Source of the DNA: Psychromonas sp. MB-3u-54
GTDB lineage: Bacteria > Pseudomonadota > Gammaproteobacteria > Enterobacterales > Psychromonadaceae
Length of the DNA stretch: 54,248 nucleotides
Reading direction: 5' to 3'
NCBI RefSeq assembly: GCF_002836415.1
Contig: NZ_PJBP01000164.1
Span: forward strand, 1 to 54,248
Shown here: in pieces, positions 20,158 through 28,516 of the stretch
How the letters are laid out: each line of letters starts with the position of its first letter
Position numbering within the stretch: the first letter of the stretch is position 1
Position numbers and translations under genes: made by a program
Notes under the pieces: model-generated
Databases searched by the model: none
Seen by the model: the letters and a program-made list of their open reading frames with translations, nothing else
Told to the model about the DNA's origin: nothing

Positions 20158-22509
20158 ATGGATCGAATTTTAAAATCTCGAAAAACCAGCCTGGGGCGCT
20201 GCACGTTAATTTGTATGACGGGGTTATTAGTCAGTATCGGCACATTGTTTTGGTGGGGAGCATATAGCCAACTTGCCGCAAGCTTTGATGCTTTTGACGT
20301 TAGCTATTATGAAAATGAATTAAAAAGAGTTGACGGTGTGCTAAAACAGGAGCAACTCTCATTCGAACGGCAAATAAAAGACTATGCCCATTGGGATGAT
20401 ACAGAAGCATTTGTGTCAGGCGACTATCCCGTTTATATAGAAGAAAACTTTAGCCCAATATCGCTCGCGAACAATCAGATCAGCGGCTATCTTATTGCCA
20501 AATTGGATGGATCCTTTGCGGCTCCCCCTATGATACTTTCCGATAATGCTCTTATCCCCATGCCCGCAGAGATCAGGTCGGCATTGGCTCCCCTGTTACC
20601 CGCTTTAATGACGGTCGATAAACCGACAGCCAACACCAAGCTATTTTGGTTTAATAAGCAGGCCATTTTTGTTTCTGGTGTCACTATCACAGATTCTAAT
20701 GAATCAAGGCGCCCAAGCGGTTATCTGCTGTTTTTTCGTCATTTTGATAGCGCTATATTAGATGGATTCAGATCCTTAACTTCGGTCGATTTTACTTTAC
20801 TGCCGCAGCCCGAAAACAATAAAACAGACTTTAAGGTGCAGACCTTGTCCGACATGGATCAGCCAGCCTGGATAGTCAGCAAAAGCCTGAATGATTTACC
20901 CGCTATGATTGAAATACAGGGAACCACACATTTAAAAAAAGAGCGTCACATGAGCCTTGTATTATTGGGTAGCAGCGTTGCGGGCTTGACTTTATTTTCA
21001 TTGCTGGGTATTTATCTATCCCTTCATTTTAGGATTCTGAAAAGACTGCATATTTTTTCTCAGCTTGCGGATCAGCGCCGATGCTCACCACAACAGCCTG
21101 TACGCTGGCCGATTAAAAATAACGATGAACTAGATAATCTTGCCTTTGCTTTTAATGAGTTAATGTCCGAAGTGGAAATGAGGCATGAAGAAATGAGTTT
21201 TCTTGCAGACCATGATCCTCTTACCGGATTAGGTAACCGCCGCCTATTGATGACACGGCTCGATGCCAATATGAGTCGGCAGCAACGCGATCCAACTTTT
21301 GCCAGTACGCTTTTGTTTATCGATCTCGATGAATTCAAATTACTCAATGACGGGCTGGGACATACTGCGGGAGACGATATCCTTAAACTCATCTCCCTGC
21401 GCATGCTCTCACAAGTACGCAATTACGATACGGTTGTTCGCTTGGGCGGTGATGAGTTCGCTATCCTGCTCGATGGTGTTGGACTGGAGATGGCAGAGCC
21501 TTTTGCCGAACGGCTGCTGATTAATATCACTCAACCCTTTCAGCAGGACGGTCAAAATCTGAGTATAAGGGCTTCGATTGGGCTAACAGCAGTAAACACC
21601 AGCCAGTGCAAAGAAAATATGATCAGATATGCTGATTTAGCGATGTATGAGGCCAAACGACGTGGTAAGGGGCAAGTGACCATTTTTAAAATGGCGCTGC
21701 TCGATGTGGTTTCCCGCCGGATGCTGTTAGAGCAGGCGCTGCATTCCGCACTTAATGATCATCAGCTTGAAGTATGGTTTCAACCGATAGTTGATTTAAA
21801 CAGCGGCAAGGTAATAAGCATGGAGGCGCTATCACGCTGGTCACTTGCCGGAGAATTTATTCCACCGGAAGAGTTTATTAATATTGCAGAAATAACGGGC
21901 ATGATTGTACCACTGGGACAACAATTATTTGACAAGGTGGGCTGCGCTTTGCAGGAACTACGAACAGAACACCCGAATCTTGAATGTAATATTAATCTAT
22001 CGGTCAGACAATTCCGGGATGGGGATTTATTTACCGAGATCACCTCCTGCCTGAATAAATATCAGTTGCCGACATCGGCTTTCCATTTAGAACTGACGGA
22101 AAGCATGGTGGTCGAGGCGGAAACAGATGTATTGCCTATGATGCAAAAACTGGTTAAGCATGGCTTAAAATTTCACTTAGATGACTTTGGCACCGGACAT
22201 TCTTCGCTTGATCGTCTCAAGAATCTCCCCTTTGATACGCTGAAAATCGATCGCAGCTTTGTGACTTCGCTAGGCCGGGGAGATGATGTAATGGTCCGAA
22301 ATATTATCAATATAGGCAAAGAGTTGGGCATGAGTATTATTGCTGAAGGGGTCGAGACCCAAATCGAACTGGATAGATTAATGGTTTTAGGATGCTCGCA
22401 GATTCAAGGTTATTATTTTGCTAAACCGATGCCCTTGAGCGAACTTAAAAACTGGTTGGATGAGAAACAGCATCAGGTGATACAAATGAAATCAAAAAGC
22501 CAGGCCTAG
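20158..22509 (+). CDS. CHASE4-HAMP-GGDEF-EAL membrane protein (cyclic-di-GMP turnover)
   Basis: Starting at ATG 20158 (AAGGAC upstream; the frame is open from 20104) this is a 783-residue protein. A membrane segment (about 15-35) is followed by a periplasmic CHASE4 domain (YAHWDDTEAFVSGDYPVYIEE), a second membrane segment near 265-285, a short HAMP-like linker, and a GGDEF domain with GGDEF intact at 430-434. The EAL domain has EAL at 556-558, DDFGTGHSSL and LKIDRSF, so phosphodiesterase residues are also kept. It could both make and degrade cyclic di-GMP. It stands next to the left end of the island but outside it. Confidence 0.92.
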   Translation: MDRILKSRKTSLGRCTLICMTGLLVSIGTLFWWGAYSQLAASFDAFDVSYYENELKRVDGVLKQEQLSFERQIKDYAHWDDTEAFVSGDYPVYIEENFSPISLANNQISGYLIAKLDGSFAAPPMILSDNALIPMPAEIRSALAPLLPALMTVDKPTANTKLFWFNKQAIFVSGVTITDSNESRRPSGYLLFFRHFDSAILDGFRSLTSVDFTLLPQPENNKTDFKVQTLSDMDQPAWIVSKSLNDLPAMIEIQGTTHLKKERHMSLVLLGSSVAGLTLFSLLGIYLSLHFRILKRLHIFSQLADQRRCSPQQPVRWPIKNNDELDNLAFAFNELMSEVEMRHEEMSFLADHDPLTGLGNRRLLMTRLDANMSRQQRDPTFASTLLFIDLDEFKLLNDGLGHTAGDDILKLISLRMLSQVRNYDTVVRLGGDEFAILLDGVGLEMAEPFAERLLINITQPFQQDGQNLSIRASIGLTAVNTSQCKENMIRYADLAMYEAKRRGKGQVTIFKMALLDVVSRRMLLEQALHSALNDHQLEVWFQPIVDLNSGKVISMEALSRWSLAGEFIPPEEFINIAEITGMIVPLGQQLFDKVGCALQELRTEHPNLECNINLSVRQFRDGDLFTEITSCLNKYQLPTSAFHLELTESMVVEAETDVLPMMQKLVKHGLKFHLDDFGTGHSSLDRLKNLPFDTLKIDRSFVTSLGRGDDVMVRNIINIGKELGMSIIAEGVETQIELDRLMVLGCSQIQGYYFAKPMPLSELKNWLDEKQHQVIQMKSKSQA

Positions 22510-22794
22510 AGCTGTTATATCTTAATTTTACACCTGCTTAAAAGATAAACAGAAACGGATCACTGCCCCAGTAAAATAAAGGGTTAAGCAACCAAATCCG
22601 GCTCATTAAAGTTATTTAAATCGCCATCAAAGTTGCCTTTATCGTTCAATATTGATTAAAATTTTCAGTGTTAATCTGAGAGCCCTGTTGAAACGCTATG
22701 GGAAGATTGAAGAGCTATATTTTTATCAGCTTTCGAATAAAAAATAGAAGAGTCGGATTTCAGCGTTTGGCCACCGAGGATATTTTTCAGATCA

Positions 22795-22902
22795 GCTAAA
22801 ACGCAAAAATCAACCATGGAAGGTTGATTTTGAGATTCTTATGACTAAGAATAATTGGAGCGGGCAGCGGGGATCGAACCCGCATTATCAGCTTGGAAGG
22901 CT
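22795..22902. repeat. Left direct repeat of the tRNA-Gly island (att site)
   Basis: This 108-bp stretch matches 34204-34310 in the same orientation. It holds a hairpin (AAAATCAACC/GGTTGATTTT), a second small hairpin (ATTCTTA/TAAGAAT) and the 3' 47 bases of tRNA-Gly(UCC). The differences are the loops ATGGAA versus CTATA, TGAC versus TTAC, and one base in the T-loop. Confidence 0.9.
22856..22902 (-). pseudogene. 3' fragment of tRNA-Gly(UCC)
   Basis: The minus strand carries the anticodon loop with TCC, the 3' side of the anticodon stem, the complete T-arm (GCGGG TTCGATC CCCGC), the 3' acceptor strand and CCA. The 5' half is absent. It marks the displaced end left by site-specific insertion at the tRNA gene. 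Confidence 0.9.
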
Positions 22903-22904
22903 AA

Positions 22905-22945
22905 TACCAAATCCATAAATGAGCAGAAAATTAATGGATTTGGTA
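22905..22945. mobile_element. 41-bp palindromic miniature element with TAA duplication
   Basis: Arms TACCAAATCCAT and ATGGATTTGGTA enclose 17 bp, and TAA flanks both ends (22902-22904, 22946-22948). The TACCAAA tips and TWA duplications match the longer elements at 19595, 26743, 47558 and 50874. It lies right against the tRNA fragment at the inner edge of the island. Confidence 0.7.
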
Positions 22946-22968
22946 TAAGAGCAATGAAAAGGCTCAAA

Positions 22969-23727
22969 CTAGGCTTTCAAAACAATTATATCTTTCTCTT
23001 TTAACTCTGAACAAACGCTTTCTGGTAACAATGAATCCGTAATAATAAAGTCAACTTTTTCAATATCTAACGCATGAAATGTGGCAATGTGTCCATATTT
23101 AGAAGCATCTGAGATCAGATAAACCAATTTGGAAGATTTCGCAATGGCTTGTTTAACCACTACTTTATCTTCACTGGGTGTAGACAGACCTTTCATGTCC
23201 CATGATGATGTAGAAATAAAAGCAATATCAATATTCATATTCAATAAAAAATCCGCCACCTTAGCTCCCACTGTAGACTGATTAGCCCCGTCAACCTTTC
23301 CGCCAGTGTGATAGATATCATTTGAAGAATGAGTCATTAAATAAGTCGCAATCACAAAATCATTGGTAATAATCAGTAAGTCGTTGCGTTGGATAATTTG
23401 ATGAGCTATTTCCAACGCTGTAGTACCTGCATCTAAATAGATAGTAGCATTAGGAGTAATAGCGTTAGCAGCAAGATGACCTATTTTTTCTTTTTCATGT
23501 GAAAATTGCGATATCTTCATATCATGAGAAAGCTCACTATGAATTGCTTGTGCTAGTTGAACCCCACCTGAGACTGAATTAACTTTACCAATAGATTCAA
23601 GTTTTTCAATATCTCTGCGAATAGTCATATGAGAAACATCAAGTAAATCAACCAATTCAGAAATACTTATGACTTCCTGACTTTTTAATAAACTCAACAT
23701 TTTTTTTTGTCTTTCTGCTGGAATCAT
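22969..23727 (-). CDS. DeoR/GlpR-family transcriptional regulator
   Basis: This 252-residue protein has an N-terminal winged helix (ERQKKMLSLLKSQEVISISELVDLL with VSHMTIRRDIEKLE, about residues 5-57) and the C-terminal DeoR sensor domain (LDAGTTALEIA phosphate-binding loop, ITND, TGGKV). Members sense phosphorylated sugars. It reads away from otnK-otnC-otnI and lies inside the island, so it is the likely repressor of this catabolic cluster, responding to a phosphorylated tetronate intermediate (inference). Confidence 0.9.
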   Translation of the reverse strand: MIPAERQKKMLSLLKSQEVISISELVDLLDVSHMTIRRDIEKLESIGKVNSVSGGVQLAQAIHSELSHDMKISQFSHEKEKIGHLAANAITPNATIYLDAGTTALEIAHQIIQRNDLLIITNDFVIATYLMTHSSNDIYHTGGKVDGANQSTVGAKVADFLLNMNIDIAFISTSSWDMKGLSTPSEDKVVVKQAIAKSSKLVYLISDASKYGHIATFHALDIEKVDFIITDSLLPESVCSELKEKDIIVLKA

Positions 23728-24083
23728 ATAATTATCATCAACCCTATAATTGAAACATATACCATATCAAAATTGTGAATAAATGTTAAGTTATGTGTTG
23801 CAATATAGATAAAAAGATGAGTTAAGGCTTTTAAACCTGAAATGACAATACAAATACTAAACATTCAAAAGTGTTCGAATTTGTTAATTAATGTGACGCA
23901 ATGCACTTTAATAGCTGAGAGGTGTTTATTTTTAACAAATTTAAACTTATATTAACATAACCAATCAGATGGGATGAGTGTAATATGTTAAAATCCGATT
24001 ATACTCCGTACGCTAGAGCTCAAAAAGCGACAACTAACTCTCCTCCTATCTGAACAGCCCTCATAACATTTAAGGAAAAATAT
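23728..24083. promoter_or_regulatory. Divergent control region deoR/otnK with repeated TTAACAWA motifs
   Basis: Two inverted pairs are visible: AATTTGTTAA (23878-23887) with TTAACAAATT (23932-23941), and TTAACATA (23952-23959) with TATGTTAA (23984-23991; centres 32 bp apart). The same TTAACAAA/TTAACATA words recur in the 29653-30060 control region. They are good candidates for operators of the DeoR protein. A GGA-containing ribosome binding site (AAGGAA) precedes otnK. Confidence 0.45.
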
Positions 24084-25340
24084 ATGCTATTAGGAGTCAT
24101 TGCAGACGACTTTACTGGCGCAACTGATATCGCAAGCTTTTTGGTTGAAAACGGGATGCGCACAATTCAAGTAAACGGTGTTCCTTTTCAACCTTTAGAT
24201 TCAAATGCAGATGCTGTTGTAGTTAGCTTAAAATCACGCTCTTGTCCAAGCGAAGAAGCTATCATCGATTCACTTAACGCTCTTGAATGGCTCAAGCAAC
24301 AAGGCTGCCAGCAATTTTATTTCAAGTATTGCTCAACCTTTGACAGTACAGCTCAAGGCAACATTGGCCCTGTTACCGATGCCCTACTCAATGCATTAAA
24401 TGAAGATTTCACACTTATTTGCCCAGCATTACCGGTTAATGGCCGTACCGTGTTTAATGGTCATCTATTTGTTATGGGGCAGCTGCTTAGTGAATCAGGT
24501 ATGCGTAATCACCCAGTAACGCCTATGACAGATTCAAATTTAATCCATTTAATGAATGCTCAATCTCAAGGTAAAAGTGGCCTTGTTGACTATCAAACGA
24601 TTGAAAAAGGTGTTAGCCATATAAAAGATCGCTTTACTCAACTCAAATTAGAAGGCAAGCGTTATGCCGTAGTTGATGCTTTCAGAGCAGAACATCTGGA
24701 TGCCATTGGAGAATCAATTACCGACCTAAAACTCATAACTGGCGGTTCAGGCTTAGCTGCGAGTATTGCAAAAAGCTGGAGCAAACACTTACAAGATCAA
24801 ACAAATGCGAAACAAGCTGGCTACCCACAAAAAGCCGCTACTGTCATTTTCTCGGGTTCTTGCTCTGTTATGACTAACCAACAAGTGAATGCTTATAAAG
24901 CCAAAGCGCCACATTTCGCCATCAATATAGAGCAGTGCCTAAATCAAGAAAATTACAGTGATCAAGTATTTCATTGGGTCGTTAACCACTTAAATCATGC
25001 TATGGCACCAATGATTTATGCCACTGCCGATGCGAATGAATTAAAAGATATCCAACAGCAGTACGGCGCACGAGTATCTAGTCAAGCGGTTGAGCAATTT
25101 TTCAGTCAACTGGCCATTAAACTTCAAGCATTTGGTATTCGTAACTTTATTGTGGCTGGTGGTGAAACCTCTGGGATCGTAACACAAAGTTTACAAGTAA
25201 ACGGCTTTCATATTGGCCCTCAAATCGCTCCAGGTGTACCTTGGGTGAAATCAATAAACAGCGAACTTTCGCTTGCTCTAAAATCTGGAAATTTTGGAAA
25301 TGAATCCTTCTTCACTACCGCTCAGGAGTATTTTCAATGA
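24084..25340 (+). CDS. otnK: 3-oxo-tetronate kinase (four-carbon acid sugar kinase)
   Basis: This 418-residue protein begins LLGVIADDFTGATDIASFL, the signature of the DUF1537 (SBD_N) kinase family, with the nucleotide-binding C-terminal domain marked by FSGSCSVMTNQQV and VAGGETSGIV. OtnK phosphorylates 3-oxo-tetronate at C4 during use of threonate or erythronate. It is the first gene of otnK-otnC-otnI and overlaps otnC by 4 bases (ATGA). The exact stereochemistry of the substrate cannot be read from sequence. Confidence 0.92.
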   Translation: MLLGVIADDFTGATDIASFLVENGMRTIQVNGVPFQPLDSNADAVVVSLKSRSCPSEEAIIDSLNALEWLKQQGCQQFYFKYCSTFDSTAQGNIGPVTDALLNALNEDFTLICPALPVNGRTVFNGHLFVMGQLLSESGMRNHPVTPMTDSNLIHLMNAQSQGKSGLVDYQTIEKGVSHIKDRFTQLKLEGKRYAVVDAFRAEHLDAIGESITDLKLITGGSGLAASIAKSWSKHLQDQTNAKQAGYPQKAATVIFSGSCSVMTNQQVNAYKAKAPHFAINIEQCLNQENYSDQVFHWVVNHLNHAMAPMIYATADANELKDIQQQYGARVSSQAVEQFFSQLAIKLQAFGIRNFIVAGGETSGIVTQSLQVNGFHIGPQIAPGVPWVKSINSELSLALKSGNFGNESFFTTAQEYFQ

Positions 25341-25969
25341 ACGAAGCTGAATTAAGACAGCAAATGGTTGAGCTTGCCCGTTCGATGTTTGAGCGAGGCT
25401 ACGCCACCGGTGGTGCTGGAAATCTATCACTCAAGCTGCCTAACGGACATTTTCTAGCAACCCCAACAGGATCTTCATTTGGGCGTTTAATCGCCGATGA
25501 TCTTTCTGTTGTTGATAAAGATGGCAACTATATTTCAGGCAAACGCCCCTCTAAAGAAGTCGCTTTCCACTTGGCTATTTATAAAAAAGATTCGAGTTGT
25601 AATGCCATTGTTCATCTGCATTCAACTTACCTAACGGCGCTTTCATGTTTAGACAGTTTAAACCACAACAATGCCATTCAAGCCTTTACACCCTATTACG
25701 TTATGCGTGTCGGTGAGCTACCCGTAGTGAAATATTTTCGCCCTGGCGACCCTCAAATTGCAAAAGAATTATCGAAATTGGCAGGTAAATATCGCGCGTT
25801 CTTACTCGCGAATCATGGCCCAATTATTACAGGAACAGACTTTGTTGACGCTGTCGATAACGCAGAAGAATTAGAAGAAACTGCAAAACTCGCCTTCTTA
25901 TTAAGTGGAAAAGCGACTCGTTACTTAACAGGTGAAGAAGTCATAGATTTAAAAGGAACAGGGAAATAA
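25337..25969 (+). CDS. otnC: 3-oxo-tetronate 4-phosphate decarboxylase (class II aldolase/adducin fold)
   Basis: This 210-residue protein has the class II aldolase fold: GGAGNLSLKLP (phosphate binding), zinc ligands in HLHSTYLTAL and the later ANHGPI histidine, and the acidic residue in SKEVAFH. OtnC decarboxylates 3-oxo-tetronate 4-phosphate to dihydroxyacetone phosphate. It overlaps otnK by 4 bases and otnI by 1 base, so the three are translated as a unit. Confidence 0.9.
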   Translation: MNEAELRQQMVELARSMFERGYATGGAGNLSLKLPNGHFLATPTGSSFGRLIADDLSVVDKDGNYISGKRPSKEVAFHLAIYKKDSSCNAIVHLHSTYLTALSCLDSLNHNNAIQAFTPYYVMRVGELPVVKYFRPGDPQIAKELSKLAGKYRAFLLANHGPIITGTDFVDAVDNAEELEETAKLAFLLSGKATRYLTGEEVIDLKGTGK

Positions 25970-26757
25970 TGGCTAAGTTTGCAGCAAATCTCAGTATGCT
26001 ATTTACTGAGGTACCTTTTTTAGATCGTTTTGAAAAAGCACACAACGCCGGCTTTAAAGCGGTTGAGTTTTTATTTCCTTATGGGTTTGAAGCACAAACT
26101 TTGGCTCAAACACTTGAGAAATATCGCTTGGAACAAGTACTTTTTAATATGCCTCCCGGTGATTGGGATACAGGTGAACGAGGTTTTGCCGCAATTCCTG
26201 GTCGTGAAGATGAATTTCAACAAAGTGTTGAAATTACCCTCACTTATGCGATAGCGCTTAACTGCAAAAAAGTGCATGCCATGTCTGGATTAATCGACCC
26301 TCGCTTTTCTTATGACGAGCATGTAAGCACTTTTATTCACAATATTCGTTACGCGGCTGATGTTTTTGCCAAACACGATATAGCGCTCATGATCGAGCCT
26401 TTGAATAATCGAGATGTACCCAACTACTTTGTGGCTCACCAAAGAGTGGCTGTCGAGTTAATCAAACAAGTCGACCGAGCGAATGTGAAACTGCAACTCG
26501 ATCTCTACCACGCACAAATTATGGATGGGGATTTAACTCGTTTAATCGAAGATCTTGCGCCTTATATTGGACACATCCAAATTGCGTCAGTACCTGAAAG
26601 AAGTGAACCTTCTGAAGGAGAGATTAATTATCCTCACTTATTTAGTGTATTAGATGAGTCTGGCTACAACAGCTGGATTGGCTGTGAATACAATCCTAAA
26701 AACAATACTGAAGTCGGTTTATACTGGGTCAGATCTTACTTATACCAAAAGAACTAA
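25969..26757 (+). CDS. otnI: 2-oxo-tetronate isomerase (hydroxypyruvate isomerase-like TIM barrel)
   Basis: This 262-residue protein matches the Hyi/OtnI xylose-isomerase-like family: LSMLFTEVPFLDRFEKAHNA at the N terminus, metal ligands in MIEPLNNRDVP and LQLDLYHAQI, HIQIASVPERSEPSEGEINY, and IGCEYNPKNNTE. It would interconvert 2-oxo- and 3-oxo-tetronate ahead of OtnK. The last codons (YQKN and the stop) come from the end of a miniature element: the empty site would read ...RSYL-stop. The tail change is small and the enzyme is probably active. Confidence 0.9.
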   Translation: MAKFAANLSMLFTEVPFLDRFEKAHNAGFKAVEFLFPYGFEAQTLAQTLEKYRLEQVLFNMPPGDWDTGERGFAAIPGREDEFQQSVEITLTYAIALNCKKVHAMSGLIDPRFSYDEHVSTFIHNIRYAADVFAKHDIALMIEPLNNRDVPNYFVAHQRVAVELIKQVDRANVKLQLDLYHAQIMDGDLTRLIEDLAPYIGHIQIASVPERSEPSEGEINYPHLFSVLDESGYNSWIGCEYNPKNNTEVGLYWVRSYLYQKN

Positions 26758-26964
26758 AAAGGTGATCAGCCTTGCTGGTTAAAATTAGCCCTAACCGCGT
26801 TGTGAGTTTTATTCAGAACGTCCTGTTCTTCACCACTTCGTGGCCAGCTAAAGCTGTTCAAAATCGTTCCATACGATTTTTGTGAAGTGAGAACAACTAT
26901 CTCCTGCAACTCTCGCCTTGTTAGTGCTCATTTATCTTTTGCCATGCTATTAATTCCTTTGGTA
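26743..26964. mobile_element. Miniature inverted-repeat element, copy 2 (222 bp, TTA duplication)
   Basis: TACCAAAAGAACTAAAAAGG at the left and ATTAATTCCTTTGGTA at the right are flanked by TTA (26740-26742 and 26965-26967). The interior matches the copy at 19595 in inverse orientation. It is inserted at the end of otnI: removing it with one TTA leaves TCT TAC TTA TAA. Confidence 0.9.
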
Positions 26965-26985
26965 TTATAAAGCAGATCACGATTG

Positions 26986-27028
26986 AAATATAAAAGAGGA
27001 GCTGATCATTTGCTCCTCTTTTATATTT
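26986..27028. terminator. Bidirectional terminator between otnI and the hydrolase gene
   Basis: A perfect 17-bp stem, AAATATAAAAGAGGAGC and its complement, has a 9-base loop and A/T-rich flanks that give U-runs in both directions. It overlaps the stop codon of the leftward hydrolase gene and closes both convergent operons. Confidence 0.8.
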
Positions 27029-27728
27029 ATATTGAATTGGTAATCTTTTTTATCAACGTAGCCACTAAGTTAGGGTGAGATAAAGGCAGCCAGTGCCCAC
27101 CACCATGAATAGGGTATAAGGTAGCACTTGAGCAAACCTCTACAATCTCTATCTGTTTATCTTCACCACAAGCTTTATCTTCTGTCCCATATATTAAATG
27201 TATAGGAAGATCACACTTAGCAAGTAATGACAAACTTTCCTTGCGAGAGCAAGCTAGCATCGTTTGGTGCTCAAATTGTGTCAGTGATATATCTTGCGCC
27301 ATATCCGTAATAAAATTAACCTTATCATTACCTAAATTAGCGCGATCAACATCCGATATTTGTTCATTAGCTATACGTAAAAAGTTGTCGTCGGCCGATA
27401 CTTCTGACAATATTTTTAAACGTTTCTGCTGAGATTCAGGTGGATCCAATCTTGCCGTTGAAGAAATTAAAACAAGCTCTATAATTCGCTCTTTATATTG
27501 GGAAAGCATAGCTAATGCCGCTATGCCACCTAAAGAGAAGCCGACTAAGATGAACTTTTCTGGTAAAAATTTAATTAGTTCGTCTAATTCTTGCTTCCAA
27601 TTTGAACTATGCCCAATTGAAAGTGCGATCGCATTATATTTATGTTCAATAGTGTTACCTATTTCATTCCACATTTTCTCATTACATAACGTACCTGATA
27701 ATAAAACAACAGAAGGAGTCTTCATCAA
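27027..27728 (-). CDS. Alpha/beta hydrolase
   Basis: This 233-residue protein has the hydrolase fold with nucleophile elbow GFSLGG (Ser near 94), an acid in YGTEDKAC and the catalytic histidine in GGGHWLP. It is short and without signal peptide, so cytosolic. It is the last gene of the cupin-aldolase-hydrolase operon and overlaps the aldolase by 4 bases. In this setting it probably hydrolyses an ester, lactone or C-C bond in the same catabolic route; the substrate is unknown. Confidence 0.85.
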   Translation of the reverse strand: MMKTPSVVLLSGTLCNEKMWNEIGNTIEHKYNAIALSIGHSSNWKQELDELIKFLPEKFILVGFSLGGIAALAMLSQYKERIIELVLISSTARLDPPESQQKRLKILSEVSADDNFLRIANEQISDVDRANLGNDKVNFITDMAQDISLTQFEHQTMLACSRKESLSLLAKCDLPIHLIYGTEDKACGEDKQIEIVEVCSSATLYPIHGGGHWLPLSHPNLVATLIKKITNSI

Positions 27729-28516
27729 TAGCCACCAGTACTCTCGATTTCCGACTTGTCCTCATCATTCAACTTACCAACAAATGTCTGATAAGCATTC
27801 CGAAGAGCCCCAGCATCATTTCCAGGAGTGACCAAATTAAAGCCTTGCTCTTTACGGTATTGGGCATTTTCTAACCCGGAACAAAATATACCTGTAAATA
27901 AATTCCGTTTCTTTGCTTCAGATAAAATATGCGAGATAGCAGTCTCAACTTTATCGCTAGCTGAGCCAGGTATTACCCCTAAACTAAAAGCAAGATCATT
28001 CGGCCCAATGTAAATACCTGTCAAACCTGGTGTGTCTAAAATTTCGTCCAGGTTATCTAAGGCTTGCTGAGACTCAATCATGGCAAGTATCATAATTTCA
28101 TCGTTTGCGTATTTTACATAGTCAGCGCCACCATAAGTGAGGCCTCGTGAAGGCCCGAATGAACGATTACCTAAAGGAGGATAACGACAAGCATCGACAA
28201 CGGTTTTACAGATTTTTGGATCATCAACACTTGGACAAATAATGCCATATGAGCCAGCATCTAATGTCTTCATTATCATACTAGGTTCACTTGAAGGAAC
28301 CCTAACAAGCGGAGTAGCTGTAGAACTTGAGACTGCTTGCAAGATATGCATTAAATCTGCAAAACCAATCATCCCATGTTGCATATCAACAGTAACACTA
28401 TCAACACCTGTATGCGCCATCACTTCAGCGGCATAGCTACTAGGAATAGAAATCCAGCCATTAACTAGGGTTTTACCCTCAGCGTATTTTTGTAAAATTT
28501 GATTTTTTTTCATCAT
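27725..28516 (-). CDS. HpcH/HpaI-family aldolase
   Basis: This 263-residue class II pyruvate-type aldolase has the catalytic VDMQHG histidine, PLVRVP arginine, and metal ligands in AMIESQQAL (Glu) and GPNDLA (Asp). Relatives cleave 4-hydroxy-2-oxo acids (2-dehydro-3-deoxyglucarate, 4-hydroxy-2-oxoheptanedioate) into pyruvate or an analogue plus an aldehyde. The start overlaps the cupin stop by one base. The cleaved compound is unknown; yielding glycolaldehyde, tartronate semialdehyde or a tetronate precursor would link it to the Otn enzymes (inference). Confidence 0.88.
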   Translation of the reverse strand: MMKKNQILQKYAEGKTLVNGWISIPSSYAAEVMAHTGVDSVTVDMQHGMIGFADLMHILQAVSSSTATPLVRVPSSEPSMIMKTLDAGSYGIICPSVDDPKICKTVVDACRYPPLGNRSFGPSRGLTYGGADYVKYANDEIMILAMIESQQALDNLDEILDTPGLTGIYIGPNDLAFSLGVIPGSASDKVETAISHILSEAKKRNLFTGIFCSGLENAQYRKEQGFNLVTPGNDAGALRNAYQTFVGKLNDEDKSEIESTGGY

